Source of the DNA: Chitinophagales bacterium 33-2
GTDB taxonomy: Bacteria; Bacteroidota; Bacteroidia; Chitinophagales; Chitinophagaceae
Length of the DNA stretch: 64,000 nucleotides
Assembly: GCA_002050435.1 (NCBI GenBank)
Contig: MWYV01000045.1
Coordinates: forward strand, 1-64,000
Reading direction: 5' to 3'
Part shown: in pieces, positions 27,421 to 36,448 of the stretch
Numbering within the stretch: position 1 is the stretch's first letter
Layout: every line of letters starts with the position of its first letter
Program-made: the position numbers and the translations under genes
The notes under the pieces: generated by a model
What the model was told of the DNA's origin: nothing
Seen by the model: the letters and a program-made list of their open reading frames with translations, nothing else
Databases searched by the model: none

Positions 27421-28263
27421 ATGGGCCCTGCAAACAAACTGGCAATAAAATATATAAAAGGAAAGTTCCGGTTACTTTCTGCTTTATCAAAAAGGAAAGC
27501 TGCTGAAAAAGCCTTTCAGCTTTTTTGCACACCGCAATTCCGGAATAAGAAAAAAATACCGGCTGTATTTGAAAGCGGAGAAAAAATAAACCTTACCATA
27601 AACAATGATACAGTCAGGGGCTACCGGTTCAACCATCCTTCTGATAAAAAATTGATCATCTGCCATGGGTATGAATCCAGCATCATCAACTTCGACAGGT
27701 ACATCAAACCGCTTGTAAAAAAAGGATATGAAGTGCTGGCATTTGACGCGCCTGCCCACGGGCGCAGTTCAGGAAAGCGGATCAATGCCCTTATTTATAA
27801 GAATATGCTTTTAGCGATCGATAAACAATATGGGCCAATCAAAAATTTTATCGGGCATTCGCTTGGCGGACTTGCACTTAGTCTTTTTCTGGAAGAAACA
27901 CCACATGATGAAGCATATAAATTGGTGTTGATCGCCCCCGCTACCAGCACCACAACGGCGGTCAATCATTTTTTTAAATTTCTTGAACTGGATGAAGGGG
28001 TGCGAACGGCCTTTGACAACAAAATAAAAGAGATCAACAACCATCCGCCCTCCTGGTATTCTGTGGCAAGGGCAGCAGACTACATTAGGGCAGAGGTATT
28101 GTTTTTGCAGGATAAAAATGATGAAATGACGCCCTTGTCTGATGTGAAACCCATCATCAATAAAAATTATCCGAATTTCAGGTTTATAATATCCGAAGGT
28201 TTGGGGCACAGGAGGATTTACCGGGACAGCGGCTCATTTACATCCATCATTGAATTTTTCTAA
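27421..28263 (+). CDS. Alpha/beta-hydrolase
   Basis: This 280-residue alpha/beta-hydrolase has the nucleophile elbow GHSLGGLALSLF (142-153, Ser144), the oxyanion-side DAPAHGRSSG, a probable acidic residue in QDKNDEMTP, and the catalytic His in GLGHRRIYRD near the C-terminus. There is no signal peptide, so it is cytoplasmic. Its substrate is unknown. It is divergent from the DUF2520 gene and 17 nt upstream of the SGNH hydrolase gene, so these two may form one transcript. Confidence 0.85.
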   Translation: MGPANKLAIKYIKGKFRLLSALSKRKAAEKAFQLFCTPQFRNKKKIPAVFESGEKINLTINNDTVRGYRFNHPSDKKLIICHGYESSIINFDRYIKPLVKKGYEVLAFDAPAHGRSSGKRINALIYKNMLLAIDKQYGPIKNFIGHSLGGLALSLFLEETPHDEAYKLVLIAPATSTTTAVNHFFKFLELDEGVRTAFDNKIKEINNHPPSWYSVARAADYIRAEVLFLQDKNDEMTPLSDVKPIINKNYPNFRFIISEGLGHRRIYRDSGSFTSIIEFF

Positions 28264-28280
28264 TTTTTTCAATCATTCAG

Positions 28281-28889
28281 ATGCAGCAATTATATTCTTT
28301 TCTGGCACTCGGGGATTCCTATACGATCGGCGAAGCTTTACCGCTGTCAGAAAGTTTTCCATACCAGGCGGTGCAAATGCTGAGAAAGAAAGGTCTGGAT
28401 TTTGCCGCTCCGGAGATCATTGCAAAAACAGGCTGGACCACGGATGAATTGCAAAATTCCATTTCAAAATACAAATTTCAACCCAGGTATGATTTTGTTT
28501 CGCTGCTGATTGGAGTGAATAACCAGTATCGTGGAAGGGAAGCAATGTCGTACAAAATGGAATTTGAAAAACTGATGAAGAGATCGATCAGTCTAGCCAA
28601 CGAAAAGCCCTCCCATGTTTTTGTGATTTCCATTCCGGATTATAGCGTTACGCCTTTCGCTTCGGCTATGGATATTGAAAAGATCGCCAGAGAGATCGAC
28701 ATTTTCAACAATATCAACAAAGCTGTTTCCATTCAATACAAAACCCAATACATCGATATCACCCCAGGATCAAAAGAAGCCGCTAATGATGAAGCGCTGG
28801 TTGCACCGGACAAGCTGCACCCCTCCTCAAAAGAGTATAAAAAATGGGCGCTGAAAGTTTCAGGAAAAATCGCCAGACTGTTAAAATAG
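28281..28889 (+). CDS. SGNH/GDSL-family hydrolase
   Basis: The 202-residue protein opens with block I FLALGDSYTIGEA (Ser13 in GDSY). Block III is the GVNNQYRG segment and block V DKLHPSSKEY carries the catalytic Asp and His. No signal peptide is seen, so an intracellular esterase or lysophospholipase-like role is possible. Its substrate is unknown. It is paired with the alpha/beta-hydrolase 17 nt upstream. Confidence 0.85.
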   Translation: MQQLYSFLALGDSYTIGEALPLSESFPYQAVQMLRKKGLDFAAPEIIAKTGWTTDELQNSISKYKFQPRYDFVSLLIGVNNQYRGREAMSYKMEFEKLMKRSISLANEKPSHVFVISIPDYSVTPFASAMDIEKIAREIDIFNNINKAVSIQYKTQYIDITPGSKEAANDEALVAPDKLHPSSKEYKKWALKVSGKIARLLK

Positions 28890-28983
28890 CCCATGGGCGA
28901 CTGCCCCGCTTTTATAATAATTAATATACTTGCCTTATACTTGCATGTCCGCAGTACTAAAAAAAGGACTGAATTAAAAGCTT

Positions 28984-31587
28984 ATGCCGAAGAATTTGTT
29001 GATAGTGGAGTCGCCAGCAAAGGCTAAAACCATAGAAAAAATTTTGGGCAGCGATTTCGAAGTAAAGAGCTGTTATGGACACATCCGCGACCTTGAAAAA
29101 GACGATATGGGCATTGATGTAAAAAATCATTTCAAACCCCGATATATCGTTCCCGATGATAAGAAAAAAGTGGTGAATGATCTGAAAGCCCTTGCTAAAA
29201 AAAGCACTGAAGTATGGCTGGCAACGGATGAGGACCGCGAAGGTGAGGCCATCAGCTGGCATCTTTGCGAAGTACTTGGACTGGATCCTGAAAAAACAAA
29301 AAGGATCGTTTTTCATGAGATCACCAAACCCGCTATTCAAAAAGCGGTGCAGAATCCCCGGACAGTTAATATGAACCTTGTGAATGCACAGCAGGCACGC
29401 CGCGTGCTTGACAGGATCGTAGGGTTTGAATTAAGCCCGGTGTTATGGCGCAAGATCAGTATGAAGAATAACCTGAGCGCCGGAAGGGTTCAAAGTGTGG
29501 CGGTAAGACTGATTGCAGAAAGAGAGCGCGAGATCAATGCCTTTACGCCTCAGAGCAGCTTTAAAGTGGAAGCGCTTTTAACGGCCACCGATGATAATGG
29601 TAAGGCCATGATGTTTAAAGCAGAAGGAACCAGGTTCCCGAAATCTGAAGATGCTGCAGATTTTTTAAATCAATGCATTGGGGCTAAATATTCTGTTAAG
29701 GACATACAGGTGAAACCTGCCAGAAGAAGTCCGGCAGCACCTTTTACCACTTCCACCCTGCAGCAGGAAGCCAGCAGGAAACTAGGCTATGGTGTAAGCC
29801 GCACAATGCTGCTTGCGCAGAAACTTTACGAGAACGGACACATATCTTATATGCGTACCGATAGTGTAAGTCTGAGCGAAACAGCAATGGATGATATCAG
29901 GAAAAACATCAGCGGCTCATTTGGTGACAGGTATTTCCAGGCGCGAAAGTTTAAAAACAAAAACGAATCTGCACAGGAAGCGCATGAGGCCATTCGCCCA
30001 ACATATATGTCGAAGACAACGGTGAGCGATCCTGATACAGGAAAATTGTATGAACTGATATGGAAAAGAACCATGGCCAGCCAGATGGCTGATGCCGAAC
30101 TGGAAAAAACAATTGCCAGGATCCATGTTTCAACCAATAGTGCTGAATTGACCGCACAGGGAGAAGTAATGAAGTTTGAAGGATTCATGAAAGTGTATAA
30201 GGAAGATGTAGATGATGATGAGATCGATGAAACAAAAGAACAGGACCAGGAAGGCATGCTGCCACCATTGAAACCCGGACAAACACTAGGCTTCAGGGAA
30301 ATGAGGGCCATTCAACGATTTACCCGCGCCAATCCAAGATATACAGAAGCCTCATTGGTAAAGAAACTGGAAGAACTGGGCATTGGAAGACCATCCACCT
30401 TTGCGCCTACCATTTCTACGATCCTTAAAAGAGGATATGTAGAAAAGCGCGATAAAGAAGGTGTGCAAAGGACTTACGAAGTGTTTGCATTAAAAGAAGA
30501 CCAGGTTACCAAAAAAACAGAAACGGAAAACACGGGGGCAGAAAAATCCAAACTGTTCCCTACCGATCTTGGTTTGGTGGTGACGGATTTTTTAAAACAG
30601 CATTTTGATGAGATCATGGATTATGGTTTCACTGCCCGCATCGAAGAAGAATTTGATGATGTTGCCAGGGGGAAGATCGTATGGAGTAAAATGATCAATG
30701 ATTTTTACAGTCCGTTTAAAGTAGATGTTGATAAAACAATTGAAACTGCAGAACGCATCCGGGGAGAAAGAGAACTTGGAAATGATCCGGTAACAGGAAA
30801 ACCTGTAATTGCCAGGATGGGCAGGTATGGACCGATGGTACAGATAGGAAAAACAGAAGATGAAGAAAAACCCAAATTTGCCAGGCTGAAGCAGAACCAG
30901 AGCATTGAAACGATCTCGCTTGAGGAAGCCATGGATCTTTTCAGGCTGCCTTTATCACTTGGTGAATATGAAGGACAGGAAATCAGTGTGAATTCAGGCA
31001 GGTTCGGACCTTATATAAAAATGGGTGAACAATTTATTTCTCTGCCGAAGGGAACTGAACCACTGGAAGTGGATATGGAAAAAGCCATAGTGCTTATCAG
31101 TGAAAAACAGAAAGCAGATGCGCCGGTTGCCCACTATGAAGGGCTTCCTGTTACAAAAGGAAAAGGAAGGTTTGGACCATTTATTAAGTGGAATGATCTT
31201 TATATTAATGTGCCAAGGGCTTATAACTTTGATACACTGACCGAACCCGAAATGCGGGAGCTGATTGAAAAGAAAGTTGAAAAAGAATCCAACAGGTTCA
31301 TTCAGCAATGGCCTTCAGAAAAGATCTCGATTGAAAATGGCAGATGGGGTCCATTCATCAGGTTCAACAAAAAAATGCTGAAACTGGGCCGGAAAAAAGA
31401 TGGAGAGAAATATACGGCTGAAGAACTGACGACCATTGCTGTGGAGGATATAAAAAAAATGATTGAAGATCAGGTGCCAGGTGCGTTTACAAAAAAAGCA
31501 GCTGCAAAAAAATCACCAGCAAAGAAAGCAGCAGCAAAAAAGGCAGCACCTAAAAAAGCCGCTACAAAAAAAAGACCTAAAAAATAG
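28984..31587 (+). CDS. topA: DNA topoisomerase I with Lys/Ala-rich tail
   Basis: This 867-residue type IA topoisomerase relaxes negative supercoils. The TOPRIM domain begins LLIVESPAKAKTIEKIL (5-21), with TDEDREGEAISWHL at 81-94. The active Tyr289 is in HISYMRTDS. The C-terminal third contains repeats of the form GRFGPFIKWND/GRYGPMVQIG in place of Cys4 zinc fingers; no zinc-finger cysteine clusters are present. The last 30 or so residues are Lys/Ala/Pro-rich repeats, a histone H1-like tail that probably adds nonspecific DNA binding. It heads a rightward run with the next three genes. Confidence 0.96.
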   Translation: MPKNLLIVESPAKAKTIEKILGSDFEVKSCYGHIRDLEKDDMGIDVKNHFKPRYIVPDDKKKVVNDLKALAKKSTEVWLATDEDREGEAISWHLCEVLGLDPEKTKRIVFHEITKPAIQKAVQNPRTVNMNLVNAQQARRVLDRIVGFELSPVLWRKISMKNNLSAGRVQSVAVRLIAEREREINAFTPQSSFKVEALLTATDDNGKAMMFKAEGTRFPKSEDAADFLNQCIGAKYSVKDIQVKPARRSPAAPFTTSTLQQEASRKLGYGVSRTMLLAQKLYENGHISYMRTDSVSLSETAMDDIRKNISGSFGDRYFQARKFKNKNESAQEAHEAIRPTYMSKTTVSDPDTGKLYELIWKRTMASQMADAELEKTIARIHVSTNSAELTAQGEVMKFEGFMKVYKEDVDDDEIDETKEQDQEGMLPPLKPGQTLGFREMRAIQRFTRANPRYTEASLVKKLEELGIGRPSTFAPTISTILKRGYVEKRDKEGVQRTYEVFALKEDQVTKKTETENTGAEKSKLFPTDLGLVVTDFLKQHFDEIMDYGFTARIEEEFDDVARGKIVWSKMINDFYSPFKVDVDKTIETAERIRGERELGNDPVTGKPVIARMGRYGPMVQIGKTEDEEKPKFARLKQNQSIETISLEEAMDLFRLPLSLGEYEGQEISVNSGRFGPYIKMGEQFISLPKGTEPLEVDMEKAIVLISEKQKADAPVAHYEGLPVTKGKGRFGPFIKWNDLYINVPRAYNFDTLTEPEMRELIEKKVEKESNRFIQQWPSEKISIENGRWGPFIRFNKKMLKLGRKKDGEKYTAEELTTIAVEDIKKMIEDQVPGAFTKKAAAKKSPAKKAAAKKAAPKKAATKKRPKK

Positions 31588-31612
31588 GCACAATAATTTT
31601 AGCACAGTGTGA

Positions 31613-32482
31613 ATGGAGGAGACCAAAGAAATATCAGCTTTATTGACCCTCATCGATGATCCCGATGAAGAAGTGTTTGGTGCTGTTACCAGTAAGATCA
31701 TCAATTTAGGCCGAACCATTATTCCCAACCTCGAACATCTTTGGGAAACCACACCCGATGAGCAGATACAGGAAAGAATTGAACTGATCATTCACAAACT
31801 GCATTTTAATGACCTGGAAGAAGATTTCCGTCAATGGTCATTATCCGGCCACCATGATCTTCTTGTTGGCGGTTTGCTTGTTTCAAAATTTCAATACCCG
31901 GACCTAACCACAAGTGCTGTTTTACTGGAGGTTGAAAAGATCCGGCGCAATATCTGGCTGGAGCTGAATAATTATCTTACTCCACTTGAACAGGTAAGGA
32001 TCATTACCGGCATTTTATATAGCTATTACAGTTTAAAAGGCAGTGAAGTTACCTATAAAGATATCAATGATTTCCTGATTCATAAAGTGCTGGAATCAAA
32101 AAGAGGCAACCAGTTGAGCAATGGTATTGTTTATCTCATCCTTTGCGATTTACTGGATGTTCCCGTAAAAGCCATTGGAGTACCCCGACAATTTGTGCTT
32201 GCATATTTCAAACCGGGTTACAGCACTGAATCCACCAGTGACTATTCAGAAAAGATCGAATTCTTTATTGATCCTTCCAGCGGGATGGTGTTTTCACATA
32301 AGGATATCGAAAATTATTTTAAAAGAATTTCGGTACCGCCTGTTGATGCTTATTTTAAACCGCTTACCAATAAACGCGTGATACAGTACCTGCTTGAAGA
32401 AAGCGCGCGTTGTTTTGATAATGAAAAAGAAGGTTACAAACAAGAAGAATTACTCAAACTCGCTATCTTGCTTGATCAATAA
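31613..32482 (+). CDS. SirB1/transglutaminase-like family protein
   Basis: The 289-residue protein lies 25 nt after topA. An N-terminal helical part (1-75, with VTSKIINLGRTIIPNLEHLW) resembles a HEAT-like start. The centre (about 95-215) follows the SirB1-type transglutaminase-like fold (LEQVRIITGILYSYYSLKG, NQLSNGIVYLILCDLLDVP, IGVPRQFVLAYFK). The usual PGHF His segment reads PRQF, so catalytic activity is doubtful. Function is unknown. Confidence 0.72.
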   Translation: MEETKEISALLTLIDDPDEEVFGAVTSKIINLGRTIIPNLEHLWETTPDEQIQERIELIIHKLHFNDLEEDFRQWSLSGHHDLLVGGLLVSKFQYPDLTTSAVLLEVEKIRRNIWLELNNYLTPLEQVRIITGILYSYYSLKGSEVTYKDINDFLIHKVLESKRGNQLSNGIVYLILCDLLDVPVKAIGVPRQFVLAYFKPGYSTESTSDYSEKIEFFIDPSSGMVFSHKDIENYFKRISVPPVDAYFKPLTNKRVIQYLLEESARCFDNEKEGYKQEELLKLAILLDQ

Positions 32483-32487
32483 ATTAC

Positions 32488-32823
32488 ATGGAAACCATCA
32501 GCTGGTACGACTTTGAAAAAATCGATATACGCGTTGGTACCATCATCGATGTAAAACCTTTTCCGAAAGCAAAAAAGCCCGCTTACCAGTTAAGGATCGA
32601 TTTTGGCAACCTGGGTGAAAAGCAATCTTCAGCGCAAATCACAGCACATTATTCCATAGAAGACCTGGTCAATAAACAGGTGATCGCCATTGTAAATTTT
32701 CCACCAAAACAGATCGCCAACTTTTTAAGTGAATGTCTTGTCCTTGGTATTTATGATGAATCAAATGAGGTGGTACTTTTGTCACCCGAACGATCTGTAT
32801 CCAATGGATTAAAAATCGGCTGA
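32488..32823 (+). CDS. csaA: CsaA-type tRNA-binding domain protein
   Basis: This 111-residue protein consists of a single tRNA-binding OB fold (FEKIDIRVGTIIDVKPFP near the start, IVNFPPKQIANFLSECLVLG in the second half), the form found in CsaA. CsaA binds tRNA-like structures and has been reported to have chaperone activity. It starts 5 nt after the transglutaminase-like gene, and its stop overlaps the ogt start by one base (TGATG). Confidence 0.88.
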   Translation: METISWYDFEKIDIRVGTIIDVKPFPKAKKPAYQLRIDFGNLGEKQSSAQITAHYSIEDLVNKQVIAIVNFPPKQIANFLSECLVLGIYDESNEVVLLSPERSVSNGLKIG

Positions 32824-33305
32824 TGTCTTTGTATGCTTCCATAATTCCTTCACCGCTTGGTCCTGTTTCGGTCAGGTGCACCGATACGGCCATTCAGGAG
32901 ATTAGATTCCTTGAAGAAGGTGCCTTAATAAAAATAGAAAAACATCCTTTGCTGGATGCATGCACCACACAGTTGCAGGCTTATTTTGAAGGAAAACTTA
33001 AAAACTTTGATCTTCCGGTAGCGCAAACCGGAACCGACTTTCAGCAAAAGGTCTGGGCGCTTTTATTGAAGGTTCCCTATGGAAAAACACAAACCTACCT
33101 GCATCTTTCAAATACCTACGGAGATGTAAAAGCCATAAGAGCTGTGGCTGCTGCCAATGGCAAAAACAATATTGCAATTGTAATTCCCTGTCATCGTATT
33201 ATAGGAAGTAATGGATCACTTACAGGTTATGCCGGCGGACTTTATAGAAAAAAATGGCTGCTGGAACATGAAATAAAAACCAAACAGACCCTTCTGCATT
33301 TCTAA
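32823..33305 (+). CDS. ogt: Methylated-DNA-protein-cysteine methyltransferase
   Basis: This 160-residue suicide repair protein removes O6-alkyl groups from guanine. The acceptor is Cys123 in IPCHRIIGSNGSLTGYAGGL, the family signature, and the HTH-like FQQKVWALLLKVPYGKT precedes it. Its length matches the short Ogt form without an Ada N-terminal domain. It is the last gene of the topA-led run and is followed by the 10-bp tandem repeat. Confidence 0.94.
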   Translation: MSLYASIIPSPLGPVSVRCTDTAIQEIRFLEEGALIKIEKHPLLDACTTQLQAYFEGKLKNFDLPVAQTGTDFQQKVWALLLKVPYGKTQTYLHLSNTYGDVKAIRAVAAANGKNNIAIVIPCHRIIGSNGSLTGYAGGLYRKKWLLEHEIKTKQTLLHF

Positions 33306-33330
33306 CCCCCTTCTTCTACCACATATAACC

Positions 33331-33390
33331 ACATTCAACAATCTTCAACAACATTCAACCATGTTCAACAACATTCAACGCCATTCATCC
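33331..33390. repeat. 10-bp tandem repeat, six units
   Basis: Six consecutive decamers follow the consensus ACATTCAACA with changes at positions 1-3 and 10 (ACATTCAACA, ATCTTCAACA, ACATTCAACC, ATGTTCAACA, ACATTCAACG, CCATTCATCC). The array lies between the convergent ends of ogt and cdd and ends one base before the cdd stop codon. Confidence 0.8.
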
Positions 33391-33391
33391 C

Positions 33392-33883
33392 CTACCCTCC
33401 ATTCAACTCACTGCTTGTAAACGCCAATGGCAACAGTTTGCTGGCACTTTCGATAACATAAACAGGTCCTGACATTCCGCCAAGCACCAGTTGCACCCGG
33501 TGATTCACCCGTGATTCAAATTCCTGTAACGACTGACGGCAAATGCCACAGGGGGAAATAGGATGGTCGCTTTTATGATTTTCACTTTTATAGCTGATCG
33601 CTATCGTCTCGATCGGAATTTTTGGAAAAAGAGATGATGCAGCAGCGAGCAAAACTCTTTCAGCACAAAGTCCAACCGGGAATGAAGCATTTTCCTGGTT
33701 GCTTCCAGCAACGATCTCTCCATTCGCCAGTTTGGCAACAGCACCCACCTGGAAATTAGAATAGGGTGCATAGGCCTGTGCAGTCACTGCTCTTGCCTCG
33801 CTTAACAGCCATTGTTGTTCTTCTGGTAATTCTTCAAGGTTCTCGTAAACACGATAACTGAATTCAAACTTGTTTTCTTTCAT
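33392..33883 (-). CDS. cdd: Cytidine deaminase
   Basis: This 163-residue zinc enzyme converts cytidine and deoxycytidine to uridine forms. The active site is GLCAERVLLA, with zinc ligand Cys73 and catalytic Glu75, and PCGICRQSL with Cys112 and Cys115. This three-cysteine arrangement is that of the homotetrameric class. YAPYSNFQVGAVA is the conserved substrate strand. The lepB terminator lies just upstream, so cdd is probably transcribed alone. Confidence 0.94.
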   Translation of the reverse strand: MKENKFEFSYRVYENLEELPEEQQWLLSEARAVTAQAYAPYSNFQVGAVAKLANGEIVAGSNQENASFPVGLCAERVLLAAASSLFPKIPIETIAISYKSENHKSDHPISPCGICRQSLQEFESRVNHRVQLVLGGMSGPVYVIESASKLLPLAFTSSELNGG

Positions 33884-33890
33884 AATAAAA

Positions 33891-33913
33891 AAAATGTCCC
33901 GCTGGTGCGGGAC
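33891..33913 (-). terminator. Intrinsic terminator after lepB
   Basis: A 7-bp stem GTCCCGC/GCGGGAC (33896-33902 with 33907-33913) has a 4-nt loop. On the minus strand a T-rich run follows, which crosses the cdd start region. It lies 13 nt after the lepB stop. Confidence 0.85.
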
Positions 33914-33926
33914 GGCTAAAGGTAAT

Positions 33927-35456
33927 TTATTTTACAGTGCGGAACAACCTGCTCCATCTGGGTCCGCCTTCCCAACTGAACCAGATCAGCCAGGCTTTTC
34001 CTACAATTCGGTCTTCAGGAACAAAACCCCAGTAACGAGAATCCTGTGATCCCTGCCGGTTATCTCCCATCATCCAGTAATAATTCATTTTAAATGTATA
34101 ACTGCTGGTTTCCTGTCCATTCAATAAAAACTTGCCATTCACCATTTCAAACTGGTTGCCTTCATATACACGAATCGCTCTTTCATACAAGGCATAATTT
34201 TCTGGAGTGAGTTGCAGACTCTCGCCTTTCCTGGGAATCCAGATGGGCCCATAATTATCCCTTGTCCAGTTTTCATGATAGCTGTCATAAGGAAATACAA
34301 TACCGCCACTTGCCTCGGTATTGGCCGCCACCTTTCTTGCAATACCATTTTTGATGAGGGCTATTCTTGCCGTTTCCGTGAGTGTCATGTTGTACACGTT
34401 GGGTTGATTGCCCTGGGTGAATTCACCACGATCCACATCAACATTGTATTCATCTTTCATAGCCTCTGCATCCAGACGCTGTCCATTTGTAACAACGGTA
34501 TATCTGATAAGCGATGCAGAGGGAATATTTTCCTGTTGTCCGTTTACATACACCACATTTTCCTTCACTTCGATTATATCTCCTGAAATGCCCACACATC
34601 TTTTAATGTAATTATCTGATTTATCAACGGGATGAACAGCAAGCGGATATTCCTCCGGATGGTCAAGAATGTATTTTGATGTAGGGTCCCCAGCCTGTGC
34701 CAGCCTTTTAATATCATAATAGGGAATGGCAGATTGGAAATCTGGATGATTGATTACCGTATCACCTGCAGGAAAATTAAATACAACCACATCTCCCCTT
34801 TCCACCGGCGAAGTAAACCAGCGGATATATGGAATCGAGACAGCTTGAGTATAGGATTTACGGCTGCTGCCCGGAACATAATTATGCACAAATGGAATAG
34901 ACAGTGGTGTGTTGGGAATGCGCGGGCCATAACTGAATTTGCTAACAAAAAGAAAATCATTCACCAGCAGGGTTTTTTCCATGGAACCGGAGGGAATCGT
35001 ATAAGCTTCAAAAACAAAGGTCCTGATAAGCGTTGCGGCAACAATCGCGAATACCGCTGCATCCACCCATTCTCTCCAGGCCGGCTTTTTATAATGTTTT
35101 ACCCCTTCCGGACCTATATAACGCACTTTATCGGAATAGCCCAGGTAAGGAAAATACAAGGGTGCAAAGAGCGCAGCCAGTGTATGATCAACAAAACCAA
35201 ATTTGCCATAGAGTTTTACAAATTCAATGAAAATGCCCGGAGTGATAAACCAGCCTACTACTGGAATAAATTGCCAGAACACCCAGTGCTTGGGCCTTTG
35301 GGCAAGTTCCTGCATGATCCAGGTATTATAAAAAGGAACAAATGCTTTCCATTGGGGTACACCAGCTTTTTCAAACATCTTTGCCAGACCGAAGGAAGGT
35401 AAAAAAACGAGCAGGAATGAAATCAGGTAAACAATAAAGACATGATAAGCCGGCAT
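33927..35456 (-). CDS. lepB: Signal peptidase I, long form
   Basis: The 509-residue membrane protease cleaves signal peptides on the outer face of the inner membrane. The nucleophile is Ser158 in IPSGSMEKTLLVND, and the general base is Lys285 in YIKRCVGISGDIIEV. Later conserved boxes are YYWMMGDNRQGSQDSRYWG and VPEDRIVGKAWLIW. It is longer than most because of three N-terminal hydrophobic segments (about 6-25, 58-80, 92-106) before the usual anchor at 131-147, plus an insertion between the Ser and Lys boxes. A -7 element lies upstream and a terminator follows, so it is likely monocistronic. Confidence 0.93.
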   Translation of the reverse strand: MPAYHVFIVYLISFLLVFLPSFGLAKMFEKAGVPQWKAFVPFYNTWIMQELAQRPKHWVFWQFIPVVGWFITPGIFIEFVKLYGKFGFVDHTLAALFAPLYFPYLGYSDKVRYIGPEGVKHYKKPAWREWVDAAVFAIVAATLIRTFVFEAYTIPSGSMEKTLLVNDFLFVSKFSYGPRIPNTPLSIPFVHNYVPGSSRKSYTQAVSIPYIRWFTSPVERGDVVVFNFPAGDTVINHPDFQSAIPYYDIKRLAQAGDPTSKYILDHPEEYPLAVHPVDKSDNYIKRCVGISGDIIEVKENVVYVNGQQENIPSASLIRYTVVTNGQRLDAEAMKDEYNVDVDRGEFTQGNQPNVYNMTLTETARIALIKNGIARKVAANTEASGGIVFPYDSYHENWTRDNYGPIWIPRKGESLQLTPENYALYERAIRVYEGNQFEMVNGKFLLNGQETSSYTFKMNYYWMMGDNRQGSQDSRYWGFVPEDRIVGKAWLIWFSWEGGPRWSRLFRTVK

Positions 35457-35476
35457 TCTTTTATTTTTAAAAGAGA

Positions 35477-35484
35477 CAAATGTA
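35477..35484 (-). promoter_or_regulatory. Candidate -7 element for lepB
   Basis: TACATTTG on the minus strand fits TAnnTTTG exactly, 20 nt before the lepB ATG. No good TTTG is found at the -33 spacing. Confidence 0.4.
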
Positions 35485-35560
35485 TTATTTTAAAGATGTA
35501 GTGGTTGGCAATGTAAGCAAAGTTTTTGCTAAAGTATATAAAAGGCAAATATCATAAAGC

Positions 35561-36448
35561 ATGCAGGAATTTACAATACGTGATATAGAAAATCTTACAG
35601 GAATCAAGGCGCATACACTTCGGATCTGGGAAGTGCGCTACAAGATGCTCCGTCCGAAAAGAAAAGATAGTTTGCACAGGGTTTATGATAACGAAGATCT
35701 CAAACACATGCTGCGGGTTTCTTTTCTTTACCACAACGGTTGGAAAATTTCCAAGATCGCTTCATTAGATCCTGCCAATGTTGAAGAAGAGGTGCGTAAA
35801 GTTACCATGGTTACAGACGTCCCTTCAACATTTATCAATCAACTGCTGGAAGCAGCGGTTGATTTTGATGAATATAAATTCACAAAGATCCTGAACAGCA
35901 TAATTGCGTCAATAGGATTTGAAAAAACGATGACAGAAGTATGTTATCCCTACCTCACCAAATTGGGTCACCTCTGGTCAACCAATAATGTAATTCCAGC
36001 CCAGGAACATTTTTCAAGTTATATGGTGCAGAACAGGGTTATTTCAGAAACGGAACAACTTGCTGTAAAAGGGAAAAAACCAGAAATCATTTTACTCTGT
36101 CCCCAGGGAGAATACCATGAACTTCCATTGCTGTTCATCAATTACCTGCTCAAAAAAAATGGATGGGGCACATTGTACCTCGGAGCCTCGGTAAGTTTAA
36201 AAGAACTATCAGAAGTCGTTGCAATTCCGGGTATCCGTTACATTTATATTCACCTGATCACAAACTTTACAGGTTTTGAACTGCAAGAGCTTATGGAAAG
36301 AATCTGCACCTCTTACCGTGATAAAGAGATCATTGCTTCAGGAAATGGTTTCCGGTTGTTGCAAAGAAGTTTTACCAACCTGACCGTATTGTTGAATGAT
36401 GCAGCTATTTATTCGTTTGTACGCAGAGATCATTTGGGAAGTACATAA
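35561..36448 (+). CDS. MerR-family regulator with CarH/LitR-like cobalamin-binding half
   Basis: The 295-residue protein joins a MerR winged-helix DNA-binding domain (FTIRDIENLTGIKAHTLRIW, 4-23) to a C-terminal half like the light-sensing CarH/LitR regulators. A W-x9-EH motif (Trp139, Glu149, His150) marks the helical bundle that cradles adenosylcobalamin. His186 in QGEYHELPLL corresponds to the lower axial ligand in the ExHxxG motif, although the last Gly is Pro here. GWGTLYLGASVSLKEL continues the B12 fold. By analogy it would repress in the dark and release DNA in light. No carotenoid genes adjoin it. The 3' end overlaps the convergent response regulator by 19 nt. Confidence 0.85.
   Translation: MQEFTIRDIENLTGIKAHTLRIWEVRYKMLRPKRKDSLHRVYDNEDLKHMLRVSFLYHNGWKISKIASLDPANVEEEVRKVTMVTDVPSTFINQLLEAAVDFDEYKFTKILNSIIASIGFEKTMTEVCYPYLTKLGHLWSTNNVIPAQEHFSSYMVQNRVISETEQLAVKGKKPEIILLCPQGEYHELPLLFINYLLKKNGWGTLYLGASVSLKELSEVVAIPGIRYIYIHLITNFTGFELQELMERICTSYRDKEIIASGNGFRLLQRSFTNLTVLLNDAAIYSFVRRDHLGST

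Noticed and set aside
33331-33390. CRISPR array
   Set aside because: Units are contiguous 10-mers with no spacers and no cas genes are present.
34734-35402. Plus-strand 222-codon frame opposite lepB
   Set aside because: Shadow of lepB; Cys/His/Lys-rich antisense composition and no motif.
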